NCBI RefSeq assembly: GCF_001984055.1
Contig: NZ_LYVO01000076.1
Location: forward strand, 1-37,367
Reading direction: 5' to 3'
Source: Variovorax sp. KK3
Lineage (GTDB): Bacteria; Pseudomonadota; Gammaproteobacteria; Burkholderiales; Burkholderiaceae_C
Length of the DNA: 37,367 bases
The position numbers and the translations under genes are program-made. A model generated the notes under the pieces. That model saw only the letters and a program-made list of their open reading frames with translations. It was not told the DNA's origin and did no database searches. Positions 1 to 8,033 of the stretch are shown one piece after another. The first letter of the stretch is position 1. Each line of letters starts with the position of its first letter.

Positions 1-111
1 GGGGAGCACGCCGATCAGCGTGCCCAGCAGGCAGCCGACGAAGGCGTAGACGAGGTTCTGCAGCGTGAATGCGGCGCCGAAGCCAAGGGCGAGGTGGTCG
101 ATGAGTTCCAT
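1..111 (-). CDS. tctA: Tripartite tricarboxylate transporter permease TctA, N-terminal fragment
   Basis: Only the first 37 codons are in the window; the gene runs off the left edge. The translation begins MELIDHLALGFG and continues through AFTLQNLVYAFVGCLLGTLIGVLP, with the Gly-rich GTLIGVLPG-type segment typical of the first membrane helix of TctA. TctA is the large (about 500 residues, 10-12 helices) inner-membrane permease of the TTT family, driven by an ion gradient and fed by a periplasmic TctC/Bug protein. It lies 10 bases downstream of tctB in the same orientation, the usual B-A order. No tctC gene is adjacent inside this window; the substrate is unknown. Confidence 0.85.
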   Translation of the reverse strand, partial: MELIDHLALGFGAAFTLQNLVYAFVGCLLGTLIGVLP

Positions 112-121
112 GTCTTGCGCC

Positions 122-610
122 TCAGCCGGCGATGAAGGTGGGCCAGACCTGGAACTGCAGGCTCAGGCCGAGGATGAAGGTGAGGTAGCTGCCGATGGCC
201 AGCACGGTCGCGAGGATGAGCGCCGACCTGATCGGAAAGGCGGAGCCCGCGCGGCTGGCCACCAGCACCAGCGCGTAGATGGCGGCGACCAGGCCTAGTG
301 CCGGCAGGCCGATGCTGGGCAGGCCGCCGAGCAGCACACCGAAGACCAGGTTGGCGCCGATGACGAAGGCCAGCGGCTTCCAGGCGATGCGGCCGACGGG
401 CTCGCCGTCCGCCGTGTGCACGGTGATCGATCCGACGATCACGCCGAAGCCGAGCACGGCCAGCAGGATGCCGAGCATCAACGGGAAGTAGCCCGGGCCC
501 ATGCGTGCGCCGCTGCCGATGTTGTAGTTGGTGGCGCCGATCGCGAAGGCGGCGCCGACGACGGCGAACATCAAGCCCGAAAAGAAGTCCTTCTGGCTCC
601 TGATTTTCAT
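122..610 (-). CDS. tctB: Tripartite tricarboxylate transporter TctB family protein
   Basis: A 162-residue small membrane subunit of a TTT transporter. It starts MKIRSQKDFFSGLMF, the characteristic TctB opening (charged start, then the first helix), followed by a GSGARMGPGYFP motif around residues 31-42, which is typical of the family. Three further hydrophobic stretches cover roughly residues 45-60, 82-110 and 133-155. The start at 610 was chosen although the frame stays open to 736, because the upstream part is Arg/Ala-rich and unlike any TctB. tctB is followed after 10 bases by tctA, and is transcribed away from the MarR-type regulator at 856, the obvious candidate controller. The transported acid cannot be read from the sequence. 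Confidence 0.88.
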   Translation of the reverse strand: MKIRSQKDFFSGLMFAVVGAAFAIGATNYNIGSGARMGPGYFPLMLGILLAVLGFGVIVGSITVHTADGEPVGRIAWKPLAFVIGANLVFGVLLGGLPSIGLPALGLVAAIYALVLVASRAGSAFPIRSALILATVLAIGSYLTFILGLSLQFQVWPTFIAG

Positions 611-745
611 GAGTGCACTTTCGGAAAAGTCGAGGAAGAGGGAGCGATGCGCGCGGCAGGCAAAGGCGCGACGAGGCCGCCGCATGGCAGCCGCAGCGAT
701 GCCAGCCCGCATGCGTGATGCAGACGCCGATCGCACCGCTTTCGA

Positions 746-791
746 TTTACATCATGCTATGAGCATTTTTACATCACATCATGAGTAATTA
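746..791. promoter_or_regulatory. Candidate MarR operator/promoter region between tctB and marR-like gene
   Basis: This AT-rich island in the divergent 245-base gap holds a perfect inverted repeat ATGCT-ATG-AGCAT (754-766) and two direct copies of TTTACATCA (746-754 and 768-776), 22 bases apart. This is about two helical turns. MarR regulators usually bind short inverted repeats in their own divergent promoter; that this MarR binds here is inference. The rest of the gap (611-745 and 792-855) shows nothing else that I can name, apart from an AGGAG ribosome site before marR. Confidence 0.4.
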
Positions 792-855
792 CCCTGGGCG
801 CGGCTGCCGGGCTTGCTACATTCGCTGACAACGCGCGTATCAGGAGACGGAAGCG

Positions 856-1293
856 ATGGCCACGAACGAAGAGCGCGCCGCGAGCAAGCGGCGCCTGGAA
901 GCGCTGTCGGAATTCAGGTTCCGGCTGCGCAGCTTTCTGCGATTCAGCGAGGACGCCTCGCGCGAGGCGGGCATCACGGTTCTGCAATACCAGCTGCTTC
1001 TGCACACGCAAGGCTTTCCGGGCCGCGACTGGGCCTCGGTGAGCGAGATCGCCGAGCGCTTGCAGGCGCAGGCGCATGGTGTGGTGGCGCTGGTGTCACG
1101 TTGCGAAGAGATCGGGCTGGTGCAGCGCCGCGCGAGCGTGGTCGATCGCCGGCTGGTGGAGGTGCACCTGTTGCCCAAAGGCCGCCGCACGCTCGGCAAG
1201 CTGGCACAGGAGCATGCCGAAGCGCTGTCGGAGTTGGCCGAGGCGGCGCGGCTCGCGAGCCTTTTTCAGGAAGAGGGCGAGCCGGACGTCTGA
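856..1293 (+). CDS. MarR family transcriptional regulator
   Basis: A 145-residue protein with the MarR winged helix-turn-helix: an N-terminal dimerisation helix (about 12-38), the recognition region VSEIAERLQ...GVVALVSRCEEIGLV (about 62-89), and a wing with the conserved D-R-R (97-99) followed by VEVHLLPKGRRTL. The start is supported by an AGGAG about 8 bases upstream of the ATG. MarR dimers repress neighbouring genes and are usually released by small aromatic or carboxylic ligands. Its divergent position to tctB-tctA suggests that it controls uptake of the transporter's substrate. The gene ends 18 bases from the convergent dehydrogenase gene. The family call is secure; ligand and targets are inferred. 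Confidence 0.88.
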   Translation: MATNEERAASKRRLEALSEFRFRLRSFLRFSEDASREAGITVLQYQLLLHTQGFPGRDWASVSEIAERLQAQAHGVVALVSRCEEIGLVQRRASVVDRRLVEVHLLPKGRRTLGKLAQEHAEALSELAEAARLASLFQEEGEPDV

Positions 1294-1311
1294 TCGGCCC
1301 GCCGGCGCAGC

Positions 1312-4300
1312 TCAGGCCAGCAGCCGATCGAGCAGCCAAGCCACGTGCACGGCCTGCCGCTGCGCCCCGTCGGCGATCTGGTGGCGGCAGCTCGTGCCGT
1401 CGGCCAGCACGATCGCATCCGGCTTGGCGCGCACGGCCGGCAACAGCGAGGCCTCGGCCATCTGCATCGAGACCGCGTGGTGCGCCGCCTCGAAGCCGAA
1501 GCTGCCGGCCATGCCGCAGCAGGAGCTTTCGATGAGCTCGGGTTTCGCGTCGGGAATGAGCTTGAGCACGTCCATGATCGGGCTCACCGCGCCGAAGGCC
1601 TTCTGGTGGCAGTGGCCATGCACCAGCAGCGGCTTGTTGGCGGGCTTGAGTGCGAGCTTGAAGTGGCCCTCGTGGATCTCGCGCGCGATGAACTCTTCGA
1701 ACAGCAGTGCCTGCCCGGCGACGACCTCGGCCTTCCGGCCCAGGCCCATGACCAGCGCCTCGTCTCGCAGCGTCAAAAGGCAGGAAGGCTCCAGGCCGAC
1801 GATGGGCACGCCCGCTTCGGCCAGCGGCAGCAGCGCGTCGACCAGCGCGCCGGCGCGCGCACGCGCCTCGTCGACCATGCCGCTGGCCAGGAAGGTGCGG
1901 CCGCAGCAGTGATGGCCGCTGAATTTGTCGATGGTGTGCAGCAGGTAGCCCGCAGCCTTGAGCACGCGTGCGGCGGCCCAGACGTTCTCGCTCTCGAAGC
2001 CGCCGTTGAAGGTGTCGACGAAGAGCACGGCCGACTTGCGTCCGCTCAGGGCGGCGGCGATGACCATGTCGCGGCTGGTGAAGAGGCTGGGGTCGGGGTC
2101 GTTCCAGAAGGTGTCGGCCCGGAACTCGGGCAGCGAGCGTTTGGCCGAGAGCCCGAGCAAACGCTCGCCGAGCCATGCGGCGCCCGGCAGGCGGTTGCGC
2201 AGGTTGAAGAGCCAGGGCATGCGGCTCGCGGCATGCAGGTAGTCGGGCAGGCGGGCGACCAGGCGGTCGCGCAGCGTGTGGCCGTGCTTCTTCTTGTAGT
2301 GCGAGAGGAACTCGATCTTCATGCGCGCCATGTCCACGCCCGTGGGGCAGTCGCGCTTGCAGCCCTTGCAACCGACGCACAGGTCCATGGTGTCGCGCAT
2401 GGCGTCGCCGGTGAAGGCGTCTGCGCCGAGCTGGCCCGAAAGCGCCAGCCGCAAGGTATTGGCACGGCCGCGCGTGAGGTGCTGCTCGTCGCGCGTGACG
2501 CGGTAGCTGGGGCACATGGTGCCGGCGTCGAACTTGCGGCAGTGGCCGTTGTTGTTGCACATCTCGACGGCCTTGGCGAAGCCGCCCGTCACGTCACCGC
2601 CGCTGCCGGGCGGCGTGGTCTCTTCGGTGACCGGGTCAGCCTGCACGTTCCAGGCCGACCAGTCGAGCGCAGGCACGAGGGGAATGCGCTTGTAGGGCCG
2701 TGGCGAGGACGGCGGCGCGAAGCGGAACAGGGCGCCGTCGTCCATCTTCGGCGGGTCGATGATCTTGCCGGGGTTGAACAGGCCGATCGGGTCCATGGCC
2801 TGCTTGATGGCACGGAAGGCGTCATTGATCGCGGGGCCGAACTGCCACTCGATCCACTCGCCGCGGCACAGGCCGTCGCCGTGCTCGCCGCTGAAGGCGC
2901 CCTTGTACTTGCGCACCAGCGCGCCGGCTTCTTCGGCGATGGCGCGCATCTTGGGCGCGCCGTCGGTGCGCATGTCGAGGATGGGCCGCACGTGCAGCGT
3001 GCCCACCGAGGCATGCGCATACCAGGTGCCGCGGCTGCCATGGCGCGCGAACACCTCGGTCAGCGCATCGGTGTACTCGGCCAGGTGCTCGAGCGGCACC
3101 GCGCAGTCCTCGATGAAGCTGACCGGCTTGCCGTCGCCCTTGAGGCTCATCATGATGTTGAGGCCGGCCTTGCGCACTTCCCACAGGTTCTTCTGCGCGG
3201 CTTCTTCGGGCATGCGGACCACGCTGTCGGGCAGGCCCAGGTCGCCCATCAGCTCGACCAGGCGCTGCAGTTTGAGCAGCAGGGGCCCGCGTTCCTCGCC
3301 CGAGAACTCCACGAGCAGGATGGCTGCCGGCCGGCCGAGCAGCGCCTTCTCGACGGTGGGCCGGAAGGCCGGGTTGGCGAGGCTCAGGTCGATCATCGTG
3401 CGGTCGACCAGCTCGACCGCGGTGGGGCCGAGCTTCACGATGTGCTGGGCCGCGTCCATGGCCGCATGGAAGGTCGGGAAGTTGACGACGCCCAGCACCT
3501 TGGCGCGCGGCAGTTCGCTGAGCTGGAGCGTGAGGCTGCGGGTGAAGGCCAGCGTGCCCTCGGCGCCGATCAGCAGGTGCGCGAGGTTGACGCTGCCGTC
3601 GCCGGTATATGGCCGCTCGCTCTGGTTGTCGAAGATGTCGAGGTTGTAGCCGGCCACGCGGCGCATCACCTTGGGCCAGCGGGCCTCGATCTCGGGCCGC
3701 AGTCGGCGCGCGAGTTGATGCACCTGCTGTGCGATGCCCGCGGCGCGTGCGCCGAGGGTGGCGACCGGGCCGAAGTCGACCAGGTCGCCGTCCGACAGCC
3801 ATGCGCTCGCACCAAGCACGTTGTGCACCATGTTGCCGTAGGCGATGGAGCGCGAGCCGCAGGAATTGTTGCCGGCCATGCCGCCCAGCGTGGCCTGCGC
3901 ACTCGTCGAAACATCGACCGGAAACCACAGCCCGTGCGGCTTGAGCTGCGCGTTGAGGTGGTCGAGCACGATGCCCGGCTCGACCGTGACGCGGCGCGCC
4001 GCGACGTCGAGATCGAGCACGCGCCGCAGGTGCTTGCTGTTGTCGACGACCAGCGCGGCGCCGGTGGTCTGGCCACACTGGCTGGTGCCGCCACCGCGCG
4101 GCAGCACCGGCACCTGCAGCTCACGGCACACGTCGATCGCGGTGGCGACGTCGCGCTCGGTCTTCGGCACGAGCACACCGACCGGCATGATCTGGTAGAT
4201 GGAGGCGTCGGTGGCATAGCGGCCGCGCGAGGCGGCGTCGAACAGCAGCTCGCCCTCGGTCTCGGCGGCGAGGCGGCGGGCCAGCGCCGCGCAGGCCTCG

Positions 4301-4356
4301 TCGGGCGGCGGCACGGTGCCGGCCGGCTGCAGGAGGTGCGCAGGCTCGTGACGCAT
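1312..4356 (-). CDS. YdiJ-like FAD-binding and Fe-S-binding 2-hydroxyacid dehydrogenase
   Basis: A 1014-residue fusion of an FAD-linked oxidase and a GlpC-like Fe-S part, the same architecture and length as E. coli YdiJ (a D-2-hydroxyglutarate dehydrogenase). The N-terminal half has the FAD_binding_4 fold (LPRGGGTSQCGQT near residue 100; GNNSCGSRSIAYGN near 170) and an FAD-oxidase C domain with an EHGDGLCRGEW segment. The Fe-S half has a Cys-rich stretch starting at C600 and a full CxxCxxCxxxCP at C660, C663, C666 and C670. CCG motifs follow at C817-C818 and C946-C947. The enzyme should oxidise a D-2-hydroxyacid and pass electrons to the quinone pool. The start at 4356 lies 5 bases after the stop of the GntR gene, so both are co-transcribed; the longer open frame upstream overlaps gntR and was rejected. 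The actual substrate (2-hydroxyglutarate, lactate, glycolate or other) is not resolved. Confidence 0.87.
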   Translation of the reverse strand: MRHEPAHLLQPAGTVPPPDEACAALARRLAAETEGELLFDAASRGRYATDASIYQIMPVGVLVPKTERDVATAIDVCRELQVPVLPRGGGTSQCGQTTGAALVVDNSKHLRRVLDLDVAARRVTVEPGIVLDHLNAQLKPHGLWFPVDVSTSAQATLGGMAGNNSCGSRSIAYGNMVHNVLGASAWLSDGDLVDFGPVATLGARAAGIAQQVHQLARRLRPEIEARWPKVMRRVAGYNLDIFDNQSERPYTGDGSVNLAHLLIGAEGTLAFTRSLTLQLSELPRAKVLGVVNFPTFHAAMDAAQHIVKLGPTAVELVDRTMIDLSLANPAFRPTVEKALLGRPAAILLVEFSGEERGPLLLKLQRLVELMGDLGLPDSVVRMPEEAAQKNLWEVRKAGLNIMMSLKGDGKPVSFIEDCAVPLEHLAEYTDALTEVFARHGSRGTWYAHASVGTLHVRPILDMRTDGAPKMRAIAEEAGALVRKYKGAFSGEHGDGLCRGEWIEWQFGPAINDAFRAIKQAMDPIGLFNPGKIIDPPKMDDGALFRFAPPSSPRPYKRIPLVPALDWSAWNVQADPVTEETTPPGSGGDVTGGFAKAVEMCNNNGHCRKFDAGTMCPSYRVTRDEQHLTRGRANTLRLALSGQLGADAFTGDAMRDTMDLCVGCKGCKRDCPTGVDMARMKIEFLSHYKKKHGHTLRDRLVARLPDYLHAASRMPWLFNLRNRLPGAAWLGERLLGLSAKRSLPEFRADTFWNDPDPSLFTSRDMVIAAALSGRKSAVLFVDTFNGGFESENVWAAARVLKAAGYLLHTIDKFSGHHCCGRTFLASGMVDEARARAGALVDALLPLAEAGVPIVGLEPSCLLTLRDEALVMGLGRKAEVVAGQALLFEEFIAREIHEGHFKLALKPANKPLLVHGHCHQKAFGAVSPIMDVLKLIPDAKPELIESSCCGMAGSFGFEAAHHAVSMQMAEASLLPAVRAKPDAIVLADGTSCRHQIADGAQRQAVHVAWLLDRLLA

Positions 4357-4361
4357 GTCGT

Positions 4362-5060
4362 TCAGCGCTTTCCTGCGGCCTGGGTGTCGGGGTAGATTTC
4401 GCCGGCCCGCAGCAGTGCGAGGACGGTGTCGCGCTTGCGGTGGAGGTGTTCGATCATCAGCGTGCGCATGGCGGCGGCATCGTGGGCCTCGAGCGCGTCG
4501 ATCATGCGCTCGTGCTCGGCCACCGCGCTCTTCCACTTGGCCTCGTCCTGGTTGGTACGAAAGCGCAGCGACTGCACGCGGGCATTGATGGCGCGGTAGG
4601 TGCTGGCGAGCACGGGGTTCCTGGCGGCCTCGTTGATGGCGGTGTGGATGCGCGCGTTGATGCGGTAGTAGCCCGACAGGTCGCGGCGCGCGAAGCAGGC
4701 CATCATTTCATAGTGCAGGGCACGCAGCTCGGCCAGCTCGGCCTCGGTGATGCGCTGTGCCGCCAGTTCGCCCGACATGCCTTCGAGCGTGGCGAGCAGT
4801 TCGAAAGTGTTGTGGACGTCGGCCTCCGTCAGCCGGACTGCCACGGCGCCCCGGTTTGGCAACAGGTCGACCAGGCCCTCGGCCGCCAGCAGCTTGATGG
4901 CCTCGCGCAGCGGGGTGCGCGACACGCGCAACTGCTCGCACAGCTCGCGCTCGTTGAGCTTGGCGCCGGGGGCGATGCGGCCTTCCACCAGCAGCGTGCG
5001 CAGCCGCGCCGCTACTTGGTCGTGCAAGGCGAGTCGGGCGATTTCGATCACTTCAGCCAT
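4362..5060 (-). CDS. GntR family regulator, FCD (FadR-type) subfamily
   Basis: A 232-residue regulator. The N-terminal winged helix (about 10-78) contains LNERELCEQLRVSRTPLREA and the LLPNRGAVAV wing, which is the GntR signature. The C-terminal all-helical FCD domain (about 85-215) carries the expected His ligands (H139 in RINARIHTAI, and the later AEHERM and HLHRKRD helices). FCD proteins bind small organic acids through a metal. ATG 5060 is preceded by AGGAAAGAG at good distance; an ATG 30 bases further upstream would put the start inside the operator palindrome and is less likely. It leads the operon with the FAD/Fe-S dehydrogenase and is divergent from the aminotransferase gene. The twin palindromes in the shared promoter are its probable binding sites. 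Confidence 0.9.
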   Translation of the reverse strand: MAEVIEIARLALHDQVAARLRTLLVEGRIAPGAKLNERELCEQLRVSRTPLREAIKLLAAEGLVDLLPNRGAVAVRLTEADVHNTFELLATLEGMSGELAAQRITEAELAELRALHYEMMACFARRDLSGYYRINARIHTAINEAARNPVLASTYRAINARVQSLRFRTNQDEAKWKSAVAEHERMIDALEAHDAAAMRTLMIEHLHRKRDTVLALLRAGEIYPDTQAAGKR

Positions 5061-5082
5061 GGTTTCTCTTTCCTGTTCGGCA

Positions 5083-5096
5083 TTTTGCATGCAAAA
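5083..5096. promoter_or_regulatory. Operator candidate 1, perfect palindrome for the GntR regulator
   Basis: TTTTGCATGCAAAA is a perfect 14-base palindrome lying 22 bases upstream of the GntR start codon. A 13-of-14 copy lies at 5149-5162 before the aminotransferase gene. FadR/FCD regulators commonly bind short palindromes in divergent promoters; binding by this protein is inference. Confidence 0.65.
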
Positions 5097-5148
5097 CCAA
5101 CCACGCTCAATCCTCGCAATTGAGGGTATACGAGCATGCCAAAATGCA

Positions 5149-5162
5149 TTTTGAATGCAAAA
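5149..5162. promoter_or_regulatory. Operator candidate 2, near-copy of the 5083 palindrome
   Basis: TTTTGAATGCAAAA differs from the site at 5083-5096 at one base and sits 22 bases before the aminotransferase ATG, the same distance as site 1 from the gntR ATG. The centres of the two sites are 66 bases apart, a little over six helical turns. A partly overlapping perfect palindrome AAAATGCATTTT (5141-5152) could be a third half-occupied site. Confidence 0.6.
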
Positions 5163-5184
5163 CTGAAAAAGAAAGGACGCTTCC

Positions 5185-6423
5185 ATGCTGCAACTCGACT
5201 CCCATCCGACCGGCCGGCACTTCCTGCAGATTCCCGGCCCGAGCCCGGTGCCCGACCGCATCCTGCGTGCCATCAGCCTGCCGACCATCGACCACCGCGG
5301 CCCGGAGTTCGGTGAGCTGGGGAAAAAGGTGCTCGGCGGGATTCAGGAGGTGTTCCGCACGCGCCACCCGGTAGTGATCTACCCGGCCTCGGGCACGGGA
5401 GCGTGGGAGGCCGCGCTGTCGAACACGATGAGCCCGGGCGACACGGTGCTGATGTACGAAACAGGCCACTTCGCCACGCTGTGGCAGAAGATGGCGTTGC
5501 GCCTCGGCCTGGCGCCGGAGTTCATCGGCCTGCCGGGCACGGACGACACCGGCCTGCCGCGCAGCTGGCGCCATGGCGTGCAGGCCGACCTGATCGAGCG
5601 GCGGCTGCGCGAGGACGCCGGCCACCGCATCAAGGCAGTGTGCGTGGTGCACAACGAGACCTCGACGGGCGTGACCTCCGACATCGCGGCGGCGCGCCGC
5701 GCGATCGATGCGGCGAAGCATCCGGCGCTGCTGATGGTGGACAGCATCTCGGGCCTGGCCAGCGCGGACTACCGGCACGACGAATGGGGTGTGGACGTGA
5801 CCATCAGCGGATCGCAGAAAGGCCTGATGCTGCCGCCCGGCATCAGCTTCAACGCGCTGTCGCCCAAGGCCATCGAAGTGAGCAAGACGGCGAAGCTGCC
5901 CAAGGCCTTCTGGGCCTGGGACGAAATCGTGGAGATGAACGCCAGCGGCTACTGGCCCTACACGCCGAACACGAACCTGCTTTACGGCCTGAGCGAAGCG
6001 CTCGACATGCTGCTGGGCGAGGGTCTCGACCAGGTGTTCGCGCGCCACCAGCGCTGGGCCGCGGGCGTGCGTGCGGCGGTGCAGGCCTGGGGGCTGCCGG
6101 TGCAATGCGCGGACGCGTCGGTGTACTCGCCGGTGCTCACGGGCGTGATCACGCCGCAGGGCGTCGATGCCGATGCGTTGCGGCGGTCGATCCACGAGCG
6201 CTTCGACCTCTCGCTGGGCACGGGGCTCGGCAAACTCAAGGGCCGCATGTTCCGCATGGGGCACCTGGGCGACAGCAACGACCTGACGCTGATCGCCATG
6301 GTGGCCGGCGTCGAGATGGGGCTGAAGCTCGCGGGCGTGAAGCTGGCAGAAAGCGGTGTCGCCGCGGCGATGGATCACTTCTCGCACCACGCATCGCCCA
6401 CCGTATTGAAGAAGGCCGCCTGA
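5185..6423 (+). CDS. Class V aminotransferase, serine-glyoxylate / alanine-glyoxylate type
   Basis: A 412-residue PLP enzyme of the class V aminotransferase group (serine-glyoxylate aminotransferase, SgaA-like; alanine-glyoxylate type in other organisms). Visible features are the N-terminal IPGPSPVP loop, YPASGTGAWEAAL near residue 66 (cofactor phosphate binding), HNETSTGV at 156-163, the PLP-ring aspartate in VDSISG (D186) and the Schiff-base lysine in SGSQKGLMLPPG (K212). These enzymes typically move an amino group from serine, alanine or another small amino acid to glyoxylate. A GAAAGGA ribosome site precedes the ATG. The gene is divergent from the GntR-dehydrogenase operon and followed by a Bug binding protein after 87 bases, so the module probably handles uptake and oxidation of a small hydroxy or amino acid. 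The exact substrate is inferred only at that level. Confidence 0.85.
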   Translation: MLQLDSHPTGRHFLQIPGPSPVPDRILRAISLPTIDHRGPEFGELGKKVLGGIQEVFRTRHPVVIYPASGTGAWEAALSNTMSPGDTVLMYETGHFATLWQKMALRLGLAPEFIGLPGTDDTGLPRSWRHGVQADLIERRLREDAGHRIKAVCVVHNETSTGVTSDIAAARRAIDAAKHPALLMVDSISGLASADYRHDEWGVDVTISGSQKGLMLPPGISFNALSPKAIEVSKTAKLPKAFWAWDEIVEMNASGYWPYTPNTNLLYGLSEALDMLLGEGLDQVFARHQRWAAGVRAAVQAWGLPVQCADASVYSPVLTGVITPQGVDADALRRSIHERFDLSLGTGLGKLKGRMFRMGHLGDSNDLTLIAMVAGVEMGLKLAGVKLAESGVAAAMDHFSHHASPTVLKKAA

Positions 6424-6510
6424 CGCCGGTCGCGCTCGCCTGCATCCGCGCACGGCGCATTCCGCGCGCTCTCTTTTACCTGCCTTCCCTCACGACAAGG
6501 AGACCGACTC

Positions 6511-7488
6511 ATGCAACGACGTTCCCTGATCCAGGCCGCGGGCGCAGCGGCCGCCACGCTCGGCGTGCCGCGCCTGTTCGCCCAGGAATGGCCTTCCGGG
6601 CCGGTGCGCATCGTGGTGGGCTTTCCGCCGGGCGGCGGCACCGATGCCCTGGCGCGGGTGGTGGCGCAGAAGCTCTCGGTGATGTGGAACCAGTCGGTGA
6701 TCGTGGAGAACAAGGCCGGCGTGGCCGGCGTGCTGGCCGCGGAGTACGTGGCGCAGCAGCCCAGCGACGGCTCGACCCTGCTGATGGCGCACATCAACAG
6801 CCATGCGCTGGCGCCCAGCCTGCAGCCCAAGCTGCGCTACAGCGTGGAGCGCGACTTCGTGCCGGTGGTGCTGGTGGGCGTGACGCCCAACCTGCTGATC
6901 GCCGGCCCGGCGCAGAAGGCGGTGACGGTGAAGGACATCGTCGCGCGCTGCGGCGCGGAGCCCGGGCAGGTGAGCTTCGGCTCGGCCGGCGCCGGCTCGG
7001 CGCAGCACCTGGCGCTGGAGATGTTCAAGCTGCAGGCCAAGGTCGATGCGCTGCACGTGCCGTACAAGGGCAGCGGCCCGCTGCTGGCCGACCTGATGGG
7101 CAACCAGATCCACTACAGCTTCGAGACCATGACCGCGGCCACGCCGCACGTGAAGAGCGGCAAGGTGGTGGCGGTGGCGCAGACGCGGCTCAAGCGCGCC
7201 AAGGGCCACCCCTCGGTACCGACGATGCAGGAGCAGGGATTCGACGGCTTCGACGCCACCACCTGGTACGGACTGGCCGGGCCCGGCAAGCTGCCCACGG
7301 GCGTGGCGGACAAGATCAATGCCGACGTGAACACCGTGCTGGCCATGCCCGACGTGCAGGAGCGGCTGGACACCTATGGCGCCGAAGACGGCGGCGGCTC
7401 GCGCGAGAAGTTCAGGCAGTTCATCGCGAGCGAGACCCAGAAGTGGGCACGCGTGGTGCGCGACGCAAAGGTCAAGGTGGACGCGTAG
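6511..7488 (+). CDS. Bug/TctC family periplasmic substrate-binding protein
   Basis: A 325-residue tripartite tricarboxylate receptor family protein. It has an N-terminal export signal with twin arginines (QRRSLIQAAGAAAATLG, cleavage probably after LFAQ near residue 24), so Tat export is possible. The mature part shows the family hallmarks: PVRIVVGFPPGGGTDALAR near the start, ENKAGVAGVLAAEYVA, PYKGSGPLLADLMG and WYGLAGPGKLP. Such proteins fold as two lobes and bind carboxylates or amides through water-mediated contacts. AAGGAG precedes the ATG. No permease gene is adjacent, which is common for these proteins in Burkholderiales. It is probably the last gene of the aminotransferase operon. Confidence 0.92.
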   Translation: MQRRSLIQAAGAAAATLGVPRLFAQEWPSGPVRIVVGFPPGGGTDALARVVAQKLSVMWNQSVIVENKAGVAGVLAAEYVAQQPSDGSTLLMAHINSHALAPSLQPKLRYSVERDFVPVVLVGVTPNLLIAGPAQKAVTVKDIVARCGAEPGQVSFGSAGAGSAQHLALEMFKLQAKVDALHVPYKGSGPLLADLMGNQIHYSFETMTAATPHVKSGKVVAVAQTRLKRAKGHPSVPTMQEQGFDGFDATTWYGLAGPGKLPTGVADKINADVNTVLAMPDVQERLDTYGAEDGGGSREKFRQFIASETQKWARVVRDAKVKVDA

Positions 7489-7520
7489 ACCGTTCACCTT
7501 CGGCCGGCGCGGCGCCGACG

Positions 7521-7559
7521 AGTACTAAATTTGTACTACCCTTCGCGGCGAACTATGTT
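7521..7559 (+). promoter_or_regulatory. Candidate promoter with AGTAC-N7-GTACT inverted repeat
   Basis: An inverted repeat AGTAC-TAAATTT-GTACT (7521-7537) overlaps a possible sigma-70 promoter: TTGTAC at 7531-7536, a 17-base spacer and TATGTT at 7554-7559, upstream of the 134-residue orphan gene. This AT-rich patch stands out in a very GC-rich neighbourhood. The match to consensus is only moderate, so the promoter call is tentative; the inverted repeat itself is plain in the sequence. Confidence 0.4.
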
Positions 7560-7600
7560 TAGCCGGCACGGCCTCGCTCAGCGCCGTGAAGGAGAAGGAC

Positions 7601-8005
7601 ATGCTCGGCGAAAGGATCGGGGAATCGGTGGGAAAGGTCGCACTGCAACGGGCGCTTTCGAACCCGGGCGGCGGACCGAAGATGGAAACCTCCTTCCAGA
7701 GCAGCGGCTCGCTGCTCGGCGTGAACAGCACGGAGATCGGCACCTACGTCGCGTCGGCGCGGCCGGACGGTTCGCTGTTCGGCGAAGGCCAGGGCGTCAC
7801 GATGAGCCAGGAAGGCGACGTGCTGTCCTGGGTCGGGCAGGGCATCGGCAACCTGCAGAAGGACGGCAGCGTGAGCTATCGGGGTGCGGTGTACTGCCAG
7901 ACCACGTCGCCCAAGTGGGCGCGGCTCAACAGCATGGCGGTGCTGTTCGAGTACGAGGTCGACGCGCAGGGCGTGACGCGAAGCCAGTTCTTCGAATGGA
8001 AATAG
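7601..8005 (+). CDS. Conserved-looking hypothetical protein, 134 residues
   Basis: I do not recognise this family. The product is small and beta-rich in appearance, with many Gly/Ser turns (SGSLLGVNSTEIGTYVASARPDG), and has no signal peptide or membrane segment. Regularly spaced hydrophobic strands between about residues 27 and 130 and an FEYEVDAQG near the end suggest a small barrel, perhaps a lipocalin- or DUF3224-like fold; that is a guess from pattern only. The start at ATG 7601 was chosen over a GTG 15 bases upstream because AAGGAGAAGG lies directly before it. It stands alone with its own candidate promoter and converges on the small Cys-motif gene. Confidence 0.7.
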   Translation: MLGERIGESVGKVALQRALSNPGGGPKMETSFQSSGSLLGVNSTEIGTYVASARPDGSLFGEGQGVTMSQEGDVLSWVGQGIGNLQKDGSVSYRGAVYCQTTSPKWARLNSMAVLFEYEVDAQGVTRSQFFEWK

Positions 8006-8033
8006 CGCGCGCCGCGAGGCAGCGCGTGCGGCA

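Noticed and set aside
1345..4395. Open frame of 1016 codons on the plus strand
   Set aside because: It is exactly antisense to the FAD/Fe-S dehydrogenase gene; its His/Val/Gln/Ala/Arg-rich translation has no domain and is a typical high-GC shadow frame.
4357..4536. 60-codon N-terminal extension of the FAD/Fe-S dehydrogenase frame
   Set aside because: Overlaps the end of the GntR gene and is Arg-rich without family similarity; ATG 4356 gives the usual family start and length.
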